Positions 55,720 through 60,321 of a stretch of 60,321 nucleotides of DNA are shown here, piece after piece. Position 1 is the stretch's first letter, and each line of letters starts with the position of its first letter. Source of the stretch: an uncultured Pseudomonadota bacterium. Its GTDB lineage: Bacteria > Pseudomonadota > Alphaproteobacteria > RF32 > CAG-239. The stretch spans positions 1 to 60,321 of the forward strand of contig CASGEB010000018.1 in NCBI GenBank assembly GCA_949300375.1. Direction: 5' to 3'. Both the position numbers and the translations under genes were made by a program. Under the pieces are notes generated by a model. It worked only from the letters and a program-made list of their open reading frames with translations, was not told the origin of the DNA and did no database searches.

Positions 55720-58293
55720 ATTAAAAGAATGTTGATTGATGACACCAATCCCGAAGAAACACGGGTGGTGGTTATTAACGGAAACAAACTGGAAGATGTT
55801 GAATGCGAAACAGCTTACCGCCGTCAAATTAAAGGAAATATTTATCTTGCCAAGGTTATGAGGGTTGAACCCTCCCTGCAGGCCGCCTTTGTAGATTATG
55901 GCGGGAACAAACACGGTTTTCTGGCTTTTGGAGAAATTCATCCCGACTACTATAATGTTTCCGAAGAAGAACTTGCCGAAGTTGACAAAGAAGTCGACGA
56001 GATTATTGAGGCCAAAAAAACCGCCATCAAAGAGCGTGAAGCAGAAAGAGAAAGAATCCGCGCCGAAAAACAGCAGGCTCGTTTGGAAGCCGAAAGGCTG
56101 AAAGCTGAGCAGGAAGCCGCAGCCAAAGCCGCCGGGGCAGAAAGCGCCCCGGAAAACGCCGAGCCTGTTTCCGGCGAACAACCGTCCGAATCTGTTACAG
56201 CAGCCGATGACACGTCTGCTCCGGAAGAAAGCGGCGAAGTTAAAGTTGAAGAGGCAAAAACAGCGGAAGAAACAGAAACGCCGGAAGAAAATTCCGAATC
56301 AGAAACTTCCGCAGCTGATGATAACAAAGAAGAAAAAAGCCGGAAACAACGTTATCGGAAACGTCCGCGCCGCGGCAAAAAACGCTCTGAAGACAACGAA
56401 AACAAAGAAGAGCTCAAAGTTATGAGCGAAGACAGCGGCACAGAAGAAGAAAGCATCAGCGAAGACGTGTCTGCCCCCGTTTCGGCTGATGATGACGACG
56501 ATGACGATGTTTGCACCAATGAAAATTTTGACGAAGACGATGATGACGACGATGAAGAGCAGGAATATGATTTTGACCTGCAGCGGAAACTTTTGAAATC
56601 GCGCAAACTGTATCACCGCCACAGCATTCAGGAAGTTATCAAAGAAGGCCAGATTTTGATGGTTCAGATTGTTAAGGAAGAACGCGGCAACAAAGGCGCG
56701 GCTTTAACAACTTATCTGTCCTTGGCCGGAAGATACTGTGTTTTGATGCCCAACAGGATTAAAAGCGGCGGCGTCTCCCGCAAGATTACCAACGTGGCCG
56801 ACCGCAAACGTCTGAAAGGCATTGTCCGGGAACTGCCGCTGACCAGCGATATGTCGATTATCGTCCGGACGGCCGGCGAGGAAAAAACCAAAGCCGACAT
56901 TGTCCGCGATTATAACTACCTCATCAGAAGCTGGAACCAAATCCGGCTGGCTTCGCTCAGCAGCAAAGCGCCGGCAATGATTCATGAGGAAGGAAACCTC
57001 ATCAAACGGGCGCTGCGCGACATTTATACCAAAGAAATTTCAGAAATTCTGGTTGCCGGCGACAATGCTTATAAAATGGCAAAAGACTTTTTCAGAATCT
57101 TATCGCCGCACAGCCTCAAAAAAATCAAAAGCTATCGCAATACGGATATGCCGCTGTTTCAGCGTTTTCAGGTTGAAGGGCAGCTTGACAAGCTGCATGA
57201 CACCAACGCTCAATTGGAATCGGGCGGCTATCTGGTTATTAATCCGACAGAGGCATTGGTTTCCATTGACGTTAACTCCGGCCGGGCTACTAAAGAAAAA
57301 GATTTGGAAGAAACCGCGCTCAAAACCAATCTGGAGGCCTGCGACGAAATTGCCCGCCAGCTCAGAATGCGCAATCTGGCCGGCCTGGTGGTCATTGACT
57401 TTATTGATATGGACGAGCCGGCGAATAATCATGCTGTTGAACGCCGGATGAAAGAAGCGCTGAAAAAAGACCGTTCCCGCGTTCAGGTCGGCAAGATGAG
57501 CTGTTTCGGCCTGTTGGAACTTTCGCGTCAGAGAATGCACTCGTCTTTCTTTGAAAGCAATTATACCGTTTGTCCTTTCTGCGGCGGAAAAGGTCTGGTT
57601 CGGACAACGGATTCCGCAGCCGTTCTTATTCTGCGCGGTATTGAAGAAGAAGGAATCCGCAACCGTTCCGCCCAAGTTAATGTGTTTGTGCCGGGAGATC
57701 TGGCCGTCTATTTGCTGAACCATAAGCGCGAAAAACTTATGGAGCTGGAAAAGCATTACGGAATGAACATTATTATCAGTGCCGACAACAGCATTAAAAA
57801 CGTGTCAGATTACCGGATTGAGCGTCTCAAGAGTACAAAATCCGAAGAAGAGGACAAAAAACCGGTCGAAAAAGAAAAACGCGAAGACAAACGTTCTGAC
57901 CGTAAAGAAGAAAAAAGAAATTCCCGCACGGCAAAACAAGAGGATCAAACCGAAGAGAATCTTTCAGAGCAAGATGTTTCTACGACAAGCAACGAATCGG
58001 ATAAGACATCCGATGAAACTCAGAAAGAAAACAACGGCCGCAAAGGACGCCGGGAAAGAGGCATGAGAGGACGACGCGACCGCAGCAACGGCAGGGAAAG
58101 GAAAGGCCGCCCTGCCCGCGAGGTCTCCGAAAAACCGGCGCCGAAAGAAAAACAAGAGGCCATCATCTTGTATAACAGCCGTGGAAATACTACATCCCAG
58201 ACAGAGGTAAAAACGGCAGCGAACACAGATACGGCCGAAACAGATGACGCAAAGGAAAAAACGACTTGGTGGAAAAAGCTTATCAAGGGATAA
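55720..58293 (+). CDS. rne: Ribonuclease E
   Basis: 857 aa from the ATG at 55720 (MIKRMLIDDTNPEETRVVVI), the usual alphaproteobacterial start; an upstream extension to 55645 lacks a ribosome site. The S1 domain (GNIYLAKVMRVEPSLQAAFV, YGGNKHGFLAF) is split by a roughly 200-residue acidic insertion with Asp runs near residues 270-290. The catalytic DNase I-like part has SIDVNSGRAT and VVIDFIDM (metal Asp). The zinc link is CPFCGGKG. A basic, Arg-rich C-terminus would bind RNA and degradosome partners. Central to mRNA decay and rRNA/tRNA processing. Confidence 0.93.
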   Translation: MKRMLIDDTNPEETRVVVINGNKLEDVECETAYRRQIKGNIYLAKVMRVEPSLQAAFVDYGGNKHGFLAFGEIHPDYYNVSEEELAEVDKEVDEIIEAKKTAIKEREAERERIRAEKQQARLEAERLKAEQEAAAKAAGAESAPENAEPVSGEQPSESVTAADDTSAPEESGEVKVEEAKTAEETETPEENSESETSAADDNKEEKSRKQRYRKRPRRGKKRSEDNENKEELKVMSEDSGTEEESISEDVSAPVSADDDDDDDVCTNENFDEDDDDDDEEQEYDFDLQRKLLKSRKLYHRHSIQEVIKEGQILMVQIVKEERGNKGAALTTYLSLAGRYCVLMPNRIKSGGVSRKITNVADRKRLKGIVRELPLTSDMSIIVRTAGEEKTKADIVRDYNYLIRSWNQIRLASLSSKAPAMIHEEGNLIKRALRDIYTKEISEILVAGDNAYKMAKDFFRILSPHSLKKIKSYRNTDMPLFQRFQVEGQLDKLHDTNAQLESGGYLVINPTEALVSIDVNSGRATKEKDLEETALKTNLEACDEIARQLRMRNLAGLVVIDFIDMDEPANNHAVERRMKEALKKDRSRVQVGKMSCFGLLELSRQRMHSSFFESNYTVCPFCGGKGLVRTTDSAAVLILRGIEEEGIRNRSAQVNVFVPGDLAVYLLNHKREKLMELEKHYGMNIIISADNSIKNVSDYRIERLKSTKSEEEDKKPVEKEKREDKRSDRKEEKRNSRTAKQEDQTEENLSEQDVSTTSNESDKTSDETQKENNGRKGRRERGMRGRRDRSNGRERKGRPAREVSEKPAPKEKQEAIILYNSRGNTTSQTEVKTAANTDTAETDDAKEKTTWWKKLIKG

Positions 58294-59642
58294 AATTTCT
58301 GAAAGCCTGTTTGAAAAGGCTCAACGGCGGATTCTTTCCGCTGTTGGCCTTTTTGGCTTTTTGGCCCGGAAAAGCTGATGCCATCATTATCATCTCGGAT
58401 GAAGAAACCGAGCGTTTTCTGGCTGATACGGCCAGACCCTTTTTTAATTCCGCAGGGATTCCGTTTAATCGCAACAAGCTTTATATTGTGCAGGACAACA
58501 GTCTGAACGCTTTTGTCGGCGATGGAAATAATTTGTTTGTCCATACGGGAACCATCATAGCTGCAGACAATCGTAATGAGTTGGAGGGCGTTATTGCCCA
58601 TGAAATCGGACATATTGAGGGCGGGCATATTCTGCGCGGAAAAATTCAGGCGCAGTCTTTGCAGCAAATCGGTCTGGCTTCGGCTGTTCTGGCCGGAGCC
58701 GCTGCCGTTATCGGCGGGCGCGGGGATATGGCAATGGCTATGGCTGTCGGCGGACAAGGCGCAACGCTCAACCAGTTTTTGAATTATCGCACCAGCGAGG
58801 AAAGAAGCGCCGATGAATCCGCTGTCAAACTGTTAAAGGCCAATAATAAATCTCCGGAAGGAATGCTTGAATTTATGAAGAAAATCGAGCAGCGCAACAT
58901 TTTGAGCGGACGGGAAGAAACGCCCTATTTTCGGACACACCCGATGACCAAAGAGAGGATTTCTTTTTTGGAAAAAGCCGTAAAAGAAGCCGGCGCGCAG
59001 ACAAAACCCGAGAAAGACGAGGAATTTGACAGGGTCAAGGCCAAGCTGACCGGCTTTTTGGAAAACCCGGCGCAGACTTTGAGAAAATACCCGCTCTCGG
59101 ATACGTCCATACCGGCGGTTTACGCCCGGACAATAGCTTATTTTAAACAGATGAAACTGCAGCAAGCTTTGCGCAACGCAGAAGAGTTGATTGCAAGGGA
59201 GCCTGACAACCCATATTTTCACGAACTTAAAGGACAGATTTATATTGAAAACGGAAAAGTCCGGCAAGCGGAAGCTGAATATGAAAAAGCGCTTGAGTTG
59301 TTGCCGAACTCAGCTTTATTTAAGGTTAACTGGGCGCAGGCGGCATTAGAAAATTCACCCGGACGGAATAAGCTGCAAAAGATTGTCAATCTGCTCAATC
59401 AGGCGGCGCTGCAATGCCCCGGAAGCTTTGTCTATATGCTTTTGTCCCGCGCTTATGAAGGGCTGGGACAGCGAACTTATGCCGAATATGCCGCCGCAGA
59501 ATTCAGCCTGGGCATCGGCGAGCTTAAAGCTGCCCGCCGTCAGGCCGAAAACGCCCTGAAACAAGCTTCTGACAACCGGCAGCTGCGTTTGAAATTAAAC
59601 GATTTGCTTACCAGAATTGATGATTATGAAAAAAATCTGTAA
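58266..59642 (+). CDS. M48 metalloprotease with TPR repeats (BepA-like)
   Basis: 458 aa. The TTG/GTG start overlaps the rne end by 28 bases. Signal segment GGFFPLLAFLAFWPGKADAI. Zinc motif HEIGHIEGGH near residue 115, the third ligand in EERSADESA, and a GGRGDMAMAMAVGGQG loop. From about residue 290 TPR repeats run to the end (LQQALRNAEELIAREPDNPY). This is the BepA/YfgC architecture, a periplasmic protease-chaperone that assists outer-membrane protein and LPS-transport assembly. Overlap with rne implies coupled expression. Confidence 0.88.
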   Translation: MVEKAYQGIKFLKACLKRLNGGFFPLLAFLAFWPGKADAIIIISDEETERFLADTARPFFNSAGIPFNRNKLYIVQDNSLNAFVGDGNNLFVHTGTIIAADNRNELEGVIAHEIGHIEGGHILRGKIQAQSLQQIGLASAVLAGAAAVIGGRGDMAMAMAVGGQGATLNQFLNYRTSEERSADESAVKLLKANNKSPEGMLEFMKKIEQRNILSGREETPYFRTHPMTKERISFLEKAVKEAGAQTKPEKDEEFDRVKAKLTGFLENPAQTLRKYPLSDTSIPAVYARTIAYFKQMKLQQALRNAEELIAREPDNPYFHELKGQIYIENGKVRQAEAEYEKALELLPNSALFKVNWAQAALENSPGRNKLQKIVNLLNQAALQCPGSFVYMLLSRAYEGLGQRTYAEYAAAEFSLGIGELKAARRQAENALKQASDNRQLRLKLNDLLTRIDDYEKNL

Positions 59643-59711
59643 ATTTTCTTGACTTAATTTCATCAGCTTGCTAATCTTCTGACTTCTTCATTTATTAGTA
59701 TTTATATTATT

Positions 59712-59729
59712 CCAAGAATATATTCTTGG
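59712..59729. promoter_or_regulatory. Perfect 18-bp palindrome upstream of the 59761 gene
   Basis: CCAAGAATATATTCTTGG is fully self-complementary, 31 bases before the ATG at 59761. Its AAGAATA/TATTCTT core is close to the prophage O1 site AAGAATATTATTCTT. Confidence 0.5.
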
Positions 59730-59760
59730 TGTTTTGTCGTTCAATTTAAAATGTACCGAT

Positions 59761-60030
59761 ATGAAAACAAGAAAAGAAATTCACCAGGAAATTAATGCTC
59801 TCGGAGGTTTGTCCAGATTGGGAAAACTTTCACTGGAAGAGCTGAAAAAACTCTATTCCCTTTATCGTGAAGACTTAGATTGGATTCAGGAAAATGCCCC
59901 ATTGCAACAGTATAATGCAATGTATGATGCCAATTATAACGCCCGAAAGGAAGTAAATAAGGCTTTTTGTAAAAAAATCGGGAGTACGCATATTTCTTTG
60001 GATAAAGAGTTTTCAGACGAAAGGCAATAG
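59761..60030 (+). CDS. Hypothetical protein, 89 aa
   Basis: MKTRKEIHQEINALGGLSRL then GKLSLEELKKLYSLYREDLD, a helical start, then YNAMYDANYNARKEVNKAFC. Soluble. No clear ribosome site, and an in-frame start further upstream at 59734 is possible. Ends before a strong terminator. The palindrome 31 bases upstream suggests regulation. No family recognised. Confidence 0.55.
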   Translation: MKTRKEIHQEINALGGLSRLGKLSLEELKKLYSLYREDLDWIQENAPLQQYNAMYDANYNARKEVNKAFCKKIGSTHISLDKEFSDERQ

Positions 60031-60064
60031 ATGTATGGCAAACGCTTTTACGGCGAATAAAAAG

Positions 60065-60090
60065 AAAGGGGGACTTTGTCTCCCTTTTTT
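60065..60090 (+). terminator. Intrinsic terminator after the 59761 gene
   Basis: AAGGGGGAC-TTT-GTCTCCCTT hairpin (one mismatch) followed by T-rich sequence. Confidence 0.8.
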
Positions 60091-60279
60091 ATTTTATAAT
60101 ATTCTCTTAGCCAAAATCCTCCCCCTGTTTTTCAATAATGCTTGACACGCAAGCTTTGTTGTGTTATAGTAGTCTTGATGTTGTTCTTGAGGAACCGGTT
60201 ATCCTTAGGCAGCTTGTTTTTTGGTCATTGCACGGCTGTTTACTTTACGGTCATCCCCGGGCGGCTGGTTTTAATGGTC

Positions 60280-60302
60280 ATTGCCGGACTTGATCCGGCA
60301 AT
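60280..60302. repeat. Dispersed GC palindrome at window end
   Basis: attgccggacttgatccggc plus aat, preceded by tcatccccgggcggctgg. No gene is visible in 60091-60321. Confidence 0.75.
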
Positions 60303-60321
60303 CCAGATAAACAAAAAAGCC

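Noticed and set aside
55711..56622. Minus-strand frames opposite the rne acidic insertion, including poly-Ser stretches
   Set aside because: Reverse complement of Glu/Asp repeats; no start signals, and rne itself is clearly coding.

Overview
The window looks like a chromosomal stretch of an alphaproteobacterium of moderate GC, probably host- or gut-associated. Support: RNase E starts with the alphaproteobacterial-type MIKRMLID block and has an acidic S1 insertion; there is an AapJ/BztA-type amino-acid binding protein and an MlaC-like protein; dispersed gccggacttgatccggc palindromes occur; and two cysteine-rich secreted proteins are present. The species cannot be fixed from the sequence alone.

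Layout. 1-10.5 kb, host DNA: the 3' end of a Cys-rich protein gene, an orphan gene, the glycogen operon glgB-glgX-malQ (minus strand), a DUF2934 protein with a Ser/Lys/Cys tail, about 1 kb of repeats, and a TPR-methyltransferase. 10.6-37.5 kb: a podovirus-like prophage, almost entirely on the minus strand. In transcription order it has three small coupled genes, an S24-type repressor (plus strand), small and large terminase, a lysozyme-like cargo gene, a GroES-like co-chaperonin, portal, scaffold, major capsid protein, tail tubular proteins A and B, a peptidase S74 tail protein, tail collar, baseplate and fibre genes, and a holin/spanin-like lysis cassette. A tRNA-Leu(CAA) lies at 37.5 kb. 37.7-60.3 kb, host DNA: galE, an MBL-fold hydrolase, cysS, an MlaC-like protein, a periplasmic binding protein, an esterase, an AsmA/YhdP-like giant, an alpha/beta hydrolase, prfB with its programmed frameshift, PBP1A, a Cys-rich secreted protein, an AmiC-type amidase, rne, and an M48-TPR protease.

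The most unusual part is a set of AT-rich cargo loci inside the prophage late operon. (a) 21.65-23.75 kb: a virion-type gene with a GC-richer N-terminus and an AT-rich C-terminal domain that closely matches the serum amyloid A pattern. It is followed by three tandem copies (and a remnant of a fourth) of a two-gene cassette of tiny membrane proteins, one partner carrying a DYKKH motif. (b) 15.8-18.8 kb: passenger genes, one starting with the same 11 residues as the S74 tail protein, each followed by small multi-span membrane genes. The locus is bounded by 93-bp direct repeats and contains 82-bp repeats and a perfect 21-bp hairpin. (c) 31.0-32.4 kb: a lytic transglycosylase-like gene coupled to a four-span membrane gene, bounded by about 60-bp terminator/leader repeats. 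(d) 26.6-28.6 kb: an AT-rich accessory block with three copies of a plus-strand promoter-palindrome-terminator unit that may make short RNAs. The recurring arrangement of passenger domain, downstream small membrane proteins and flanking duplicated leaders suggests a phage-borne effector/immunity-like cargo system. That interpretation is inference; the repeats, paralogy and motif matches are visible in the sequence. I see no integrase, replication or recombination genes in the prophage.
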